Origin: Algoriphagus sp. CAU 1675
Lineage (GTDB): Bacteria > Bacteroidota > Bacteroidia > Cytophagales > Cyclobacteriaceae
NCBI RefSeq assembly: GCF_029222925.1
Contig: NZ_JARHUI010000001.1
Location: 310,986-374,985, forward strand
Length of the DNA stretch: 64,000 bases
Direction of reading: 5' to 3'
The notes under the pieces were generated by a model. It searched no databases and was not told where the DNA came from. It was given only the letters and a program-made list of their open reading frames with translations. Made by a program: the position numbers and the translations under genes. Every line of letters begins with the position of its first letter. Positions within the stretch are counted from its first letter, which is position 1. This document shows positions 30,968-40,027 of the stretch, piece after piece.

Positions 30968-31402
30968 ATGTTTTCTCAGGCCGCAAAATATGCTATAAAG
31001 TCCATCATTTACATCTGGACACAAAGTCTCGAAGACCGAAAAGTAGGAGTTAAGGAAATTGCCTCTAATATCGGCGCTCCGGAAGCCTTTACTGCTAAAA
31101 TCCTCCAAAATCTTTCCAAGGCAAACTTTATCGGATCAGTTAAAGGCCCAAATGGAGGCTTTTACTCAGATGAATCTCATGCTAAGGTAACTCTTAAAGA
31201 TGTCATCAAACTGATAGATGGAGATCACCTATTTTCTGGATGTTCCTTAGGACTTCCAAAATGTTCAGAAAAAAATCCTTGTCCTCTTCATTTTGAAGTG
31301 GTTAAAGTTCGGAAGGAAATTGACATCATGCTTACCTCAAAAAGCCTAAAACATCTGGCGGTGGAAGTAATAAAAGGTTTAACGCAATTGAATCAAATTT
31401 AA
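30968..31402 (+). CDS. Rrf2-family Fe-S regulator, copy 3
   Basis: A 144-residue Rrf2 protein with the same recognition region (APEAFTAKILQNLS) as copies 1 and 2 and cysteines C92-x6-C99-x5-C105. It is the last gene of the block before the right-hand repeat and has a candidate operator touching its start. Its N-terminus has Ala where the other two have Cys-6, so cluster ligation or DNA choice may differ. Confidence 0.88.
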   Translation: MFSQAAKYAIKSIIYIWTQSLEDRKVGVKEIASNIGAPEAFTAKILQNLSKANFIGSVKGPNGGFYSDESHAKVTLKDVIKLIDGDHLFSGCSLGLPKCSEKNPCPLHFEVVKVRKEIDIMLTSKSLKHLAVEVIKGLTQLNQI

Positions 31403-31480
31403 TTTGTCTATCTTCTTCATAGACTACTCCTGAATTACATTTAGATTTTTACAGAAACTCTGAATAGTAATGTCAATTCT

Positions 31481-31606
31481 TCAATAAAACCAATTCTTCT
31501 TCCAGCCCAGATCCTGGGAAGCATAGATACTGGATTTTCCGCTGGCTACATAGGCTATCAAACAGGCAAGTCCAAGATAGATTCCAGCTTCCCAGCCAAA
31601 GAGTTC
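31481..31606. repeat. Right copy of the 126-bp direct repeat (3' end of the intact ClC gene)
   Basis: Same orientation as 4148-4273 and 75 bp identical. It is the functional 3' end of the ClC gene and marks the right edge of the nitrogen-oxide block. Confidence 0.85.
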
Positions 31607-32827
31607 CATTCCCATTACCGTACAGGCCAAGGGAGTATTGGTGGCCCCGGAAAATACCCCGACAAAACCCATTCCGGCCAATAAGGCCAAAGGCAGGGGA
31701 ATCCAAGTTGCCAAGGCATTGCCCAAAGTCGCCCCCGTAAAGAACAGCGGGGTTACTTCTCCACCCTTGAATCCCGCTCCAAGGGTGAATCCGGTCAGGC
31801 CGGTTTTCGCCAGCCAGTCATACCAAGGGAGAGGCTGTTCAAAGGCTTCCAAAATCCTCGGAACTCCCAAACCTATATAGGTGGTATTGTCCGAAATCCA
31901 GACAAAGAGGGCAATAAATAGTCCGCCTATGACCGGACGCAGAGGAGGCCAGGCGATGAGCTTGGAAAAAAATCTGGAAAAAAAATGGTTGGTTTCTGCG
32001 AATAATTTTCCTGAAAGACCAAAGGCTATTCCCGCAGGAATGATCCATATCAGATTGAGTAAAGTATGTGGAGGGATTTCCGTGACTGAATAATGGGTAT
32101 GCCCTACTCCCCAGGCATAAGCACAGACCCAATGTGCTACAAAAGCGGTCCAGAATGCAGGAAATAGGGTTTTCCATTTGAAATTCCGCTGATGCATCCA
32201 TTCCAGTGAAAAAAGTGCCCCGGCCAAAGGGGTGCCGAAAACTGAGGCAAATCCCCCAGCCACGCCTGCTATCAGGATTAATCTTCTTTCAGAAGGGTTC
32301 AATTTTAGCCATTGTGTGGCCTGATCTGCAAGAGATCCACCCATTTGTACAGCCGTGCCTTCCCTTCCTGCTGATCCTCCGAATAAATGGGTGAAAACCG
32401 TCCCCAGAAGCACCAGGGGCGTCATTCTGAGCGGAATAGGCTTTTTGTAGTGGTAGAGTTCGTCGAGTAGTAAATTGTTTCCTTTGATGGAGTTTTGGCC
32501 CATTTTATAGTAACTCCAACCAATCAAAAAACCTGCTGCAGGTAGTAAGGCAATGATCCAGAGGTTGGATTCCCGGTAATCGGTTACCCAATCCAGGGAT
32601 AGAAGAAAAACGGCGGATGCACTGCCCGAAAGGACCCCAACCAGAAGGCCCAAGCTAAGCCAAAGGAATATGTATTTTAGAAAAGGAGGCAGGTTCAAAA
32701 CGTCTGGAAAATTCAATTTTGGCAAATTAGGAATAGAAATTGAATTTTGGTTTGGGAAATTAGGTGCAGATTCTGGGTTTAGGTCCCAACTAAATTTGCC
32801 AAAATTGGTTATCAACACAAATATCAC
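31481..32827 (-). CDS. ClC family chloride channel or antiporter
   Basis: A ~448-residue membrane protein with the ClC selectivity motifs (GGSAGREGTAVQMGG with the gating glutamate, and GAGFKGGEVTPLF). It moves Cl- or another anion across the inner membrane, possibly against H+. The start is uncertain: the GTG at 32827 gives a ~45-residue low-complexity leader, and a start nearer LPPFLKYIFLW (about 32690) would be more usual. Divergent from the next gene. Its last 126 bp are duplicated at 4148-4273. Confidence 0.85.
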   Translation of the reverse strand: MIFVLITNFGKFSWDLNPESAPNFPNQNSISIPNLPKLNFPDVLNLPPFLKYIFLWLSLGLLVGVLSGSASAVFLLSLDWVTDYRESNLWIIALLPAAGFLIGWSYYKMGQNSIKGNNLLLDELYHYKKPIPLRMTPLVLLGTVFTHLFGGSAGREGTAVQMGGSLADQATQWLKLNPSERRLILIAGVAGGFASVFGTPLAGALFSLEWMHQRNFKWKTLFPAFWTAFVAHWVCAYAWGVGHTHYSVTEIPPHTLLNLIWIIPAGIAFGLSGKLFAETNHFFSRFFSKLIAWPPLRPVIGGLFIALFVWISDNTTYIGLGVPRILEAFEQPLPWYDWLAKTGLTGFTLGAGFKGGEVTPLFFTGATLGNALATWIPLPLALLAGMGFVGVFSGATNTPLACTVMGMELFGWEAGIYLGLACLIAYVASGKSSIYASQDLGWKKNWFY

Positions 32828-32829
32828 CC

Positions 32830-33720
32830 ATGAAAAATATACTCATCACCGGAGGGTCTGGCATGATCGGCCAAAAAGCCACAGGGGTTCTGGAGGCCAA
32901 TGGCTATGAAGTGGCTTGGCTAAGCCGCAGTCCTCAGTCCCAAAAGACTTTCCTTTGGGATATCCACAAACAGGAAATAGATCCAGAAGCCATGGAATGG
33001 GCTGATGCAGTCATTCACTTAGCCGGAACCGGGGTTGCAGAAAAAAGATGGACGGCACAGAGAAAGAAGGAAATATTGGAATCCAGAACACAGAGTACGG
33101 CTTTGTTGATGAAGGGAATTGAAAGAGCGAGTAACAGACCCAGTACCTTTATTTCAGCCTCTGCGATAGGTTTTTATGGATTGGATACCGGCACAGCCCT
33201 GATGGAAGAGAGCTCCAAAGCTGGTGAAGATTTTTTGGCCCAGGTAGTGGTAGCCTGGGAAAATGAAGTGAAAAAAATAGAGGCACTTCATTTGAGAACC
33301 GTCATGTTTCGAATCGGAATTGTATTGGACACGGAAGGGGGAGCATTGGTGGAAATGCTCAAGCCACCGGTAGCAGCACCTCTTGGTTCGGGTGACCAAT
33401 GGATGAGTTGGATCCACAGGGATGATTTGGTTCGAATGTTTGTTTTTGCCTTGGAAAAAACCACGCTTCAGGGAGTCTATAATGCCGTTGCACCCAATCC
33501 CGTGACCAATCAAAAACTCACTCAGTTAGCTGCGAAAGAGAAAGGGAAACCGTATCTGGGGATAGGTGTACCCGGATTTGCCCTGAAATTGGTTTTGGGA
33601 GAAATGGCGGAAATGGTCCTTGGGGGAAGTAGAGTGTCTTGCAGCAAAATCCAAAAGGCAGGCTTTGAGTTCGAATTTCCCCAATTACAAGCCGCCCTGA
33701 AGGATTTGTTTCGTCATTGA
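32830..33720 (+). CDS. TIGR01777/YfcH family NAD(P)-binding epimerase-like protein
   Basis: A 296-residue Rossmann protein with GGSGMIG at 8-14, DAVIHLAGTGV, SASAIGFYG and IHRDDLVRMF, the signature of the TIGR01777 (YfcH, SDR39U1) subgroup of extended short-chain reductases. The C-terminal DUF1731 region ends QAALKDLFRH. The substrate is unknown for this subgroup. It converges on the first PLDc_N gene with a 7-bp overlap. Confidence 0.9.
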   Translation: MKNILITGGSGMIGQKATGVLEANGYEVAWLSRSPQSQKTFLWDIHKQEIDPEAMEWADAVIHLAGTGVAEKRWTAQRKKEILESRTQSTALLMKGIERASNRPSTFISASAIGFYGLDTGTALMEESSKAGEDFLAQVVVAWENEVKKIEALHLRTVMFRIGIVLDTEGGALVEMLKPPVAAPLGSGDQWMSWIHRDDLVRMFVFALEKTTLQGVYNAVAPNPVTNQKLTQLAAKEKGKPYLGIGVPGFALKLVLGEMAEMVLGGSRVSCSKIQKAGFEFEFPQLQAALKDLFRH

Positions 33721-33890
33721 ATTCTTTTGCCCCTGCCCACCAAAAACCATAATATCGTCCCCAGTACCGGCAGGAAGATGACGATCAGTATCCAGATGAT
33801 TTTATCGGTTTCGTTGAAAAATCTGCTGGTTACCACCTCGTAGATGGTATAGGCATAGATGGCAAGTCCGAGTATTCCTAGTCCAAACAT
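33714..33890 (-). CDS. PLDc_N-domain mini membrane protein, copy 1
   Basis: A 58-residue protein from ATG 33890 with two membrane helices (LGILGLAIYAYTIYEV and IIWILIVIFLPVLGTILWFLVGRG). It is the phospholipase D N-terminal-like membrane module on its own, without a catalytic domain. The match to the two neighbours in helix spacing and the GR/GK end supports it despite its size. Confidence 0.75.
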   Translation of the reverse strand: MFGLGILGLAIYAYTIYEVVTSRFFNETDKIIWILIVIFLPVLGTILWFLVGRGKRIQ

Positions 33891-33893
33891 AGC

Positions 33894-34115
33894 TTACTTA
33901 AGGGTTGTTTTTGTACTTTTTCCTATTGCCAGATAGACCAATGCGCCTATGACTTGGGCAAACAGAATGATGATGATCCAAATCAGTTTCATGTTGGGAT
34001 CTTTGAAGTTGGACCTGAGAATGTCAACCAGGCAATACACCCAAAGCACTGTGTAGAGAAGGCCGAAAATCAAAAATGGACCACCACCTATGTTCTGAAT
34101 AAAAAGAATGTTCAT
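33894..34115 (-). CDS. PLDc_N-domain mini membrane protein, copy 2
   Basis: A 73-residue protein with two helices joined by a charged loop (DILRSNFKDPNMKLIW), ending GKSTKTTLK. The pattern WxxxLIxxxxxxFAxVIGxxxYLxxGK is shared with copies 1 and 3. The role is unknown; such modules sit in the inner membrane. It is 3 bp from copy 1 and 6 bp from copy 3, so the three form one operon. Confidence 0.8.
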   Translation of the reverse strand: MNILFIQNIGGGPFLIFGLLYTVLWVYCLVDILRSNFKDPNMKLIWIIIILFAQVIGALVYLAIGKSTKTTLK

Positions 34116-34121
34116 GGACTT

Positions 34122-34367
34122 TTAGTTTCTTTTTGAAAATTGAGGGTCAAACTTTCTTTTGCTTTTGCTTCGCCTCCCCATACTTAGATAAAGGAAAGTC
34201 CCAATCACAGGAGCAAACAATATGATCAGTAACCACATCAGTTTTTCGTGGGCATGACGGAATTCCGAGCGGACCAAGTCCACCAAGGCATAAATCCAAA
34301 AACCTATGTAGATCAGTCCGAAAAGTTGCCAAAAAATCAATCCGCTACTAGGACTAATTAAATCCAT
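34122..34367 (-). CDS. PLDc_N-domain mini membrane protein, copy 3
   Basis: An 81-residue protein of the same two-helix type (FGLIYIGFWIYALVDLVRSEF, then KLMWLLIILFAPVIGTFLYL) with a strongly basic C-terminal tail (GRRSKSKRK). It heads the three-gene run, so the promoter should lie in the gap before the M14 peptidase gene. Confidence 0.8.
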   Translation of the reverse strand: MDLISPSSGLIFWQLFGLIYIGFWIYALVDLVRSEFRHAHEKLMWLLIILFAPVIGTFLYLSMGRRSKSKRKFDPQFSKRN

Positions 34368-34461
34368 ATCAATTCTTCAATTATTTTTACCACTGTTCTA
34401 AAATAGCTTTTTTTAAGAAATATAAGTAAGAATTTAGTCGAAAGTTTAACCATCAATCTTT

Positions 34462-37017
34462 ATGAAGAAAAGTGTTCTTGTACTGCTCATGTCCCTGTTT
34501 GCAAGTTTTGCATTCGCACAGGTGGATTTGAGTTACTATCTGCCGGAAGGCTATACTTATAATCCGGCTGTCCCTACACCCAAGCAGGTTTTGGGTTATG
34601 AGGTGGGTGAATGGCATGTGACTCACGATCAATTGGTCATGTACATGAAGGCTGTGGCAGCAGCCTCTGATCGGGTAAAATTTGAAGAAACTGGACGGTC
34701 TTATGAAAAACGTCCACAGACACTTTTGACAATTTCCTCTCCGGCTAATCTTGCCAAACTGGACCAAATTAAAGCCGAAAGGGCAAAGCTTCGGGATCCC
34801 AATGCTTCGGTGAACATTGCCTCCATGCCTGTAGTGATGTTTATGGGCTATTCCGTTCACGGAAATGAACCTAGTGGAGCCAACGCTTCTCTATTAGCTG
34901 CATATCATTTTGCAGCTGCAAATGAAATTGAAGCTGATCTGGAAAACATGGTCTTGCTTTTGGATCCGGCCATTAACCCTGATGGATTAAACCGCTTTGC
35001 TTCTTGGGTGAATTCCCACAAGGCGTATAACCTCAATGGTGACCCGAATGGAAGAGAATACAATGAGGCTTGGCCTAGAGGCCGTACCAACCACTATTGG
35101 TTTGACCTCAACCGTGACTGGTTGCCGGTACAGCATCCTGAATCCAGAAATCGGGTACGGGTTTTCCAGAGCTGGTTGCCTAATGTGCATTTGGACTTTC
35201 ATGAGATGGGAACCAACAGTACATTTTTCTTTCAACCGGGGGTTCCAGCAAGAATGCACCCTTTGACTCCTACCAAAAACTTTGAGTTGACCGAAAAAAT
35301 CGGGCGCTACCATGCCAAGGCTTTGGATAAGATCGGTTCGCTTTACTTCAATCAAGAAAATTACGATGACTTCTACTATGGAAAAGGCTCTACCTATCCG
35401 GACGTACAGGGTTCTATTGGAATTTTGTTTGAACAGGCGAGTTCAAGAGGACATTTGCAGGAATCTGCCAATGGAATGCTGAGCTTCCCATTTACGATTA
35501 GAAATCAATTCACTGCCAACCTTTCTTCCTATCAAGCTGCCAAGGAAATGAGGCAGGAATTGAACCAGTGGATGAAGGACTTCTACAAGGAAATCAAAAC
35601 TGAAACGGACGCAGATGTCAACAAAGCCTATATCTTCGGGAGCACTGAGGATGATGCCAGAAGCTTTCACCTGGCTGATCTGATTTTGCAGCATGACATC
35701 AAAGTTTTTAGCCTGAAGGAAGACATTACTGTCAACGGTCGTCAGTTTAAAAAGGAAAATTCTTACATCGTGCCGGCTGACCAGCCTCAGTATAGATTGA
35801 TCAAGGCCATGTTTGAAACCCGTACCAGCTTTGCGGATTCTCTTTTCTATGACATTTCTGCCTGGACTTATCCTATGGCTTTTAACTTGGATTACATGGC
35901 TCTGAATAGCCGAATCCTGAACCTCGCTAGCGTGGAGCAAATCAACAAGAGCAACTTTGCCCTTGCCCCGGGAAAAGTTGTGGGTAATGCGGGAGCCTAC
36001 CAATATGCAATGGAATGGACAGATTATTATGCTCCAAAGGCCGCCTATCAGCTCCTAAAGGCTGGATTCCTTGTGAGGGTTGCCAATGAAGAGTTTAGCA
36101 CTCCGGAAGGGAAGAAATTTACAAGAGGGACTATTTTGATAGATGAAGGAGAATCTGGTTTGGACCCTCAGGCATTTTATCAGAAACTTCAGGAAATCGC
36201 CCGTTTTGCCCATGTGGATATCCATGCCATCAGCACCGGATACACTTCCGGGATCAATATGGGATCTACTTTTATCTCTCCATTGAAAAAGCCAGAAATC
36301 GCCCTATTGGTAGATGGTGGAATGGACAGTTATGAAGCCGGTGAAATCTGGCATTTGCTGGATCAACGCTACCAGATGCCTGTGACCCTATTGCCTGTAG
36401 ATCGGGTGAGCAGTTCGGTAATTGACCGGTACAATGTGATATTAATGCCTGATGGCTATTACAATTCCTTGGGGAAACCGGCTGCAGATGCTTTGAAGAC
36501 CTGGATTTCCGAGGGGAATACTTTAGTGGCTAAAGGGGGTGCGCTGAGATGGTTGAGACAGAATGAGATAGGAAATATCCAGTTCAGAACTTTGGAAAAC
36601 CAAGACAGCAAACTTCAGAGAAACTATGCGGATTATGAAAATGCAACAGGGGCAAAAGTGACCGGAGGAGCGATTTTCAATGCCCGTTTGGACATCACTC
36701 ATCCAATTGGCTATGGGTATATGAATCCGGATATCCACACCTTCCGAAATGACAATCTCTTCTTGGAGCCTTCCAAAAATCCATATGCCAATCCTTTGGT
36801 GTATACGGAAAGTCCTCTTGCTTCCGGTTATCTCCACCCAAGCAACCTTCCGGGTATTCAAAACGGATCCGTTATTCAGGTTTCCGGGGTAGGAAGAGGA
36901 AGAATTGTTGGTTTTGCAGATAATATGAATTTTAGGGCATTCTGGTTTGGAACTAACAAGCTCTACATGAATGCGATTTTCTTTGGTCAGGTGATCAACA
37001 GCGGTACCAGCCGCTAA
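34462..37017 (+). CDS. Exported M14 family zinc carboxypeptidase
   Basis: An 851-residue secreted protein: signal peptide (MKKSVLVLLMSLFASFAFA), then an M14 catalytic domain with zinc ligands H133 and E136 (VHGNEPSG), NPDGLNRF, and the third ligand in LDFHEMG. The ~450-residue C-terminal region contains a GATase-like fold (IALLVDGGMDSYEAGEIW). It likely trims peptides in the periplasm or outside. It stands alone with a terminator after it. Confidence 0.9.
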   Translation: MKKSVLVLLMSLFASFAFAQVDLSYYLPEGYTYNPAVPTPKQVLGYEVGEWHVTHDQLVMYMKAVAAASDRVKFEETGRSYEKRPQTLLTISSPANLAKLDQIKAERAKLRDPNASVNIASMPVVMFMGYSVHGNEPSGANASLLAAYHFAAANEIEADLENMVLLLDPAINPDGLNRFASWVNSHKAYNLNGDPNGREYNEAWPRGRTNHYWFDLNRDWLPVQHPESRNRVRVFQSWLPNVHLDFHEMGTNSTFFFQPGVPARMHPLTPTKNFELTEKIGRYHAKALDKIGSLYFNQENYDDFYYGKGSTYPDVQGSIGILFEQASSRGHLQESANGMLSFPFTIRNQFTANLSSYQAAKEMRQELNQWMKDFYKEIKTETDADVNKAYIFGSTEDDARSFHLADLILQHDIKVFSLKEDITVNGRQFKKENSYIVPADQPQYRLIKAMFETRTSFADSLFYDISAWTYPMAFNLDYMALNSRILNLASVEQINKSNFALAPGKVVGNAGAYQYAMEWTDYYAPKAAYQLLKAGFLVRVANEEFSTPEGKKFTRGTILIDEGESGLDPQAFYQKLQEIARFAHVDIHAISTGYTSGINMGSTFISPLKKPEIALLVDGGMDSYEAGEIWHLLDQRYQMPVTLLPVDRVSSSVIDRYNVILMPDGYYNSLGKPAADALKTWISEGNTLVAKGGALRWLRQNEIGNIQFRTLENQDSKLQRNYADYENATGAKVTGGAIFNARLDITHPIGYGYMNPDIHTFRNDNLFLEPSKNPYANPLVYTESPLASGYLHPSNLPGIQNGSVIQVSGVGRGRIVGFADNMNFRAFWFGTNKLYMNAIFFGQVINSGTSR

Positions 37018-37025
37018 GTACTTTT

Positions 37026-37062
37026 CAAAATCCCGGGCAATAGTGTCCGGGATTTTGATTTA
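37026..37062 (+). terminator. Terminator after the M14 peptidase gene
   Basis: An 11-bp perfect stem (CAAAATCCCGG and its complement) with a 10-base loop. The downstream T run is short. Confidence 0.65.
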
Positions 37063-37118
37063 TATGCCGTTCATAAAATTTTATAACCCTTTTTTCTCGC
37101 AAATCAGTTTAACTGAGC

Positions 37119-38240
37119 ATGAAAACATTGACAAGAACCCTGTTTTGTTCTGCATTTGCAGTTTTTTTGATTTCTGGGCTTTCTGCCCAGGAGATGAGTT
37201 TTGAAAATTATAACCCGCCTTCTACTCTCAAGGTAGAAGAGAATCCTGTCACCCGGGCAAAATTCCCATTTGTTGACATCCACAGTCATCAGGGAGGAAT
37301 CAATAAGGAAAAGATTGGTCAATTAGTTTCCGAAATGGACGAGCTCAATATGGGTGTTTTGGTCAATCTAAGTGGTAGAGGTTTTGGTAGGGGAGACAGC
37401 AATTCCCAGCAGGAGTATATCAAATCCATGATCTCTGAGTTTAATACTCATGCTCCGGGAAGGTTTATGGTTTTCACCAATTTGAATTTTGCAGGATTTG
37501 GTGATGAAAACTGGACAAGAATAGCTGTCAAGGAGTTAGAAGAAGATGTGGCAGCAGGTGCCAGTGGCTTGAAGATTTACAAGAGTCTGGGTCTGAATGT
37601 GAAAGATATCCATGGCAACCGGGTTCCGGTAGACCATCCTGATTTGGATCCGGTTTGGGCAAAGGCCGGGGAACTGGGAATCCCTGTAATTATCCATTCA
37701 GCCGATCCTGCCCAGTTTTGGCAGCCTATGGACGAGCACAATGAGCGTTGGTTGGAATTAAAAACACATCCTAGCCGACAGCGGTCTGCCACTGATCCGG
37801 CACCATTTGAGCAGATCATTGCAGAGCAGCACCATGTTTTTGAAAAACATCCCAACACTACCTTCATCAATGCCCATATGGGTTGGATGGCCAATGATTT
37901 GGACAAAGCTTCCGCTCATTTGGACAGGTACCCAAATGTCTATTTTGGAATTGGCGCGGTCATCGCGGAGTTTGGAAGACAGCCACGTCGGGCCCGGGAA
38001 TTCTTTATGAAATATCAGGACCGGGTGCTGTTTGGAAAGGATGCCTACAATAAAGAGGAGTTTTACACTTATTTCCGCGTATTGGAAACCGAAGACGAGT
38101 ATTTCCCTTATTACAAAAAATACCATGCTTTTTGGAGCATGTATGGATTGGGTTTACCGGATGAGGTATTGAAAAAGCTGTATTACAAAAATGCCTTGAG
38201 CATAGTGCCGGGTATGGACGCGTCAATTTTTCCGGAGTAG
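37119..38240 (+). CDS. Exported amidohydrolase family protein
   Basis: A 373-residue protein with a signal peptide ending LSAQ and a TIM-barrel amidohydrolase-2 pattern: FVDIHSHQ (first metal histidines), GLKIYKSLG (possible lysine), VIIHSADP, FINAHMGWM and the late aspartate in LFGKDAYN. The substrate cannot be told. Export is unusual for this family but common for its Bacteroidota members. A bidirectional terminator separates it from the convergent RNase gene. Confidence 0.85.
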   Translation: MKTLTRTLFCSAFAVFLISGLSAQEMSFENYNPPSTLKVEENPVTRAKFPFVDIHSHQGGINKEKIGQLVSEMDELNMGVLVNLSGRGFGRGDSNSQQEYIKSMISEFNTHAPGRFMVFTNLNFAGFGDENWTRIAVKELEEDVAAGASGLKIYKSLGLNVKDIHGNRVPVDHPDLDPVWAKAGELGIPVIIHSADPAQFWQPMDEHNERWLELKTHPSRQRSATDPAPFEQIIAEQHHVFEKHPNTTFINAHMGWMANDLDKASAHLDRYPNVYFGIGAVIAEFGRQPRRAREFFMKYQDRVLFGKDAYNKEEFYTYFRVLETEDEYFPYYKKYHAFWSMYGLGLPDEVLKKLYYKNALSIVPGMDASIFPE

Positions 38241-38264
38241 GCTTTTCTGAAAATCAGACCATAA

Positions 38265-38300
38265 AAAAAGCGAGACTTACTCAGTCTCGCTTTTTATTTT
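38265..38300. terminator. Bidirectional terminator between the amidohydrolase and rng
   Basis: A 13-bp stem (AAAAAGCGAGACT and its complement) with a 5-base loop and A/T runs on both sides, so it can serve both convergent genes. The rng stop codon is within it. Confidence 0.85.
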
Positions 38301-39848
38301 AAGTTCTATTTCCTCTCCAGATTCATCTAAGAATCTGTATTCCGTCACCGGCAGGGAAGAATCTTTGATCAGTTTAATCCACTTGTAATACTTGAAAAAC
38401 CACTTTAACCTTCGGCTGATAAAGCCTGTGGTAAAGTAGGCATGCAGATAGGGATGCAGCCCGATTTGGATTTTGTTCACGTTTTGGATAGTGACAATGT
38501 GCTCCAGATCTTTTTCTAATTTGTCTGCTACCAGGATAGAAGCCTGGATTTTACCTGTACCGTTGCAGGCTGGGCAGGTCTCTTTGGTTACGATATTTAC
38601 CTCCGGTCTTACCCTTTGTCTTGTGATTTGCATGAGTCCAAATTTACTCAGAGGCAAAACGGTGTGTTTCGATCTGTCAGACTTGAGTTCTTCTTTCATC
38701 GCTTCGTAAATGAACTTTTTGTTTTCGGCCCGTTTCATGTCGATAAAATCGACTACGATGATTCCTCCCATATCCCGGAGGCGAAGTTGTCTGGCGATTT
38801 CTTTGGCAGCGACCAGGTTGGTTTTTAATGCTGTAGATTCTTGGTCACTCTCCTGATTGGACTTGTTGCCGCTGTTCACGTCAATGACATGAAGGGCTTC
38901 GGTATGCTCGATGATCACATAGCCACCCTGAGGGAGGCTGACCGTCTGTCCAAACAGGCTTTTGATCTGTTTTTCTATTCCAAAACTTTCAAAGAGCTTG
39001 GCTTTACCGTTGTAAAGCTTTACAATTTTTTCTTTTTCAGGGGCTATTGACCTGATGTAGGATCTGATCTGATCGTAGGTGGATTCTTCTTCTACGGTGA
39101 TTGCGTCGAAGGATTCATTGAGTAGGTCTCTTACCAGTGAAGAAGCCATACTCATCTCTCCAATAATTTTGTCGCGGCTTTTGGCCTTCAGCAATTTTTT
39201 CATGCCTTCTTCCCAGGTAGTGAGAAGATTTCTAAGGTCTTTGTCCAAATCACTTACGGACTGACCTTCGGCTACTGTTCGGATGATTACACCGAAGTTG
39301 GCTGGCTTGATAGAATTGATGAGTCTCAAAAGTCTTTTTCGCTCGTCACTGCTGCGGATTTTTTTGGATACGTTGACCGAATCCGAAAAAGGCACCAGTA
39401 CGAGGTAGCGACCGGGAAGAGAGAGCTCACAGGATAATCGTGGGCCTTTGGTTGATATTGGCTCTTTGACAACCTGAACCAGCACTTGCTGGTTTTTCGA
39501 CAGGATATTGGAGATTTTTCCAATTTTGTCGATTTCAGGTTCGTTGTCAAAGCCTTTCAGGTTGTAATTGCTGTAGTTGTTGTTGCGAACCAGTTTGGTA
39601 AACTTAGTAAGGCTGGTGAAATTTGGTCCTAGGTCTTGGTAATGCAAAAAGGCATCCTTTTCGTAGCCTACATCAATAAAGGCTGCATTCAGCCCATTGA
39701 CTATTTTGCGTACCGTTCCCAGGTAAATATCCCCAACCTTAAACTGGTTATCCATTCCTTCGGAATGCAACTCCACCAAGCTTTTGTCCTGAAGCAGGGC
39801 TATACGACTCCCGTTTTGAGCAGAATCAATTAACAATTCCGTACTCAA
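38277..39848 (-). CDS. rng: Ribonuclease E/G family protein
   Basis: A 523-residue endoribonuclease for rRNA and mRNA processing. It has an S1 domain near residues 36-125 (VGDIYLGTVRKIVNGLNAAFIDVGYEKDAF opens it), catalytic aspartates in HVIDVNSGN and VDFIDMK, and the zinc-link CPACNGTGK. The length fits RNase G without the long RNase E tail. It is followed 60 bp upstream in position by the tiny basic protein gene on the same strand, which is probably co-transcribed. Confidence 0.93.
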   Translation of the reverse strand: MSTELLIDSAQNGSRIALLQDKSLVELHSEGMDNQFKVGDIYLGTVRKIVNGLNAAFIDVGYEKDAFLHYQDLGPNFTSLTKFTKLVRNNNYSNYNLKGFDNEPEIDKIGKISNILSKNQQVLVQVVKEPISTKGPRLSCELSLPGRYLVLVPFSDSVNVSKKIRSSDERKRLLRLINSIKPANFGVIIRTVAEGQSVSDLDKDLRNLLTTWEEGMKKLLKAKSRDKIIGEMSMASSLVRDLLNESFDAITVEEESTYDQIRSYIRSIAPEKEKIVKLYNGKAKLFESFGIEKQIKSLFGQTVSLPQGGYVIIEHTEALHVIDVNSGNKSNQESDQESTALKTNLVAAKEIARQLRLRDMGGIIVVDFIDMKRAENKKFIYEAMKEELKSDRSKHTVLPLSKFGLMQITRQRVRPEVNIVTKETCPACNGTGKIQASILVADKLEKDLEHIVTIQNVNKIQIGLHPYLHAYFTTGFISRRLKWFFKYYKWIKLIKDSSLPVTEYRFLDESGEEIELKIKSETE

Positions 39849-39908
39849 AATCTCGTCTTAATATGTAAATGAACGTGTGGGTATAAAACGGGAATAAGAA
39901 GAAGTATA

Positions 39909-39998
39909 TTACTTCTTCTTATGTCTGTTTTTTCTAAGTCTTTTCTTACGCTTGTGCGTAGAGATCTTATGTCTTTTTCTTTTCTTACCGCAAGGCAT
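39909..39998 (-). CDS. Tiny basic ribosome-associated protein (AURKAIP1/COX24-like)
   Basis: A 29-residue ORF from ATG 39998, MPCGKKRKRHKISTHKRKK and on to TAA at 39909-39911. It consists almost entirely of Lys, Arg and His. This is the short protein annotated in Bacteroidota genomes as an AURKAIP1/COX24 domain protein, related to small ribosomal proteins of the bS22/mS38 group. It is too short for normal gene finders but highly recognisable. It lies between the TPR gene and rng on the same strand. Confidence 0.82.
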   Translation of the reverse strand: MPCGKKRKRHKISTHKRKKRLRKNRHKKK

Positions 39999-40027
39999 AG
40001 TCTTTTAATTTATAGTGATACAATTAT

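Noticed and set aside
4274..31480. Integrative conjugative element or prophage
   Set aside because: No integrase, relaxase, transfer or phage genes and no tRNA at the ends; only the direct repeats suggest past integration.
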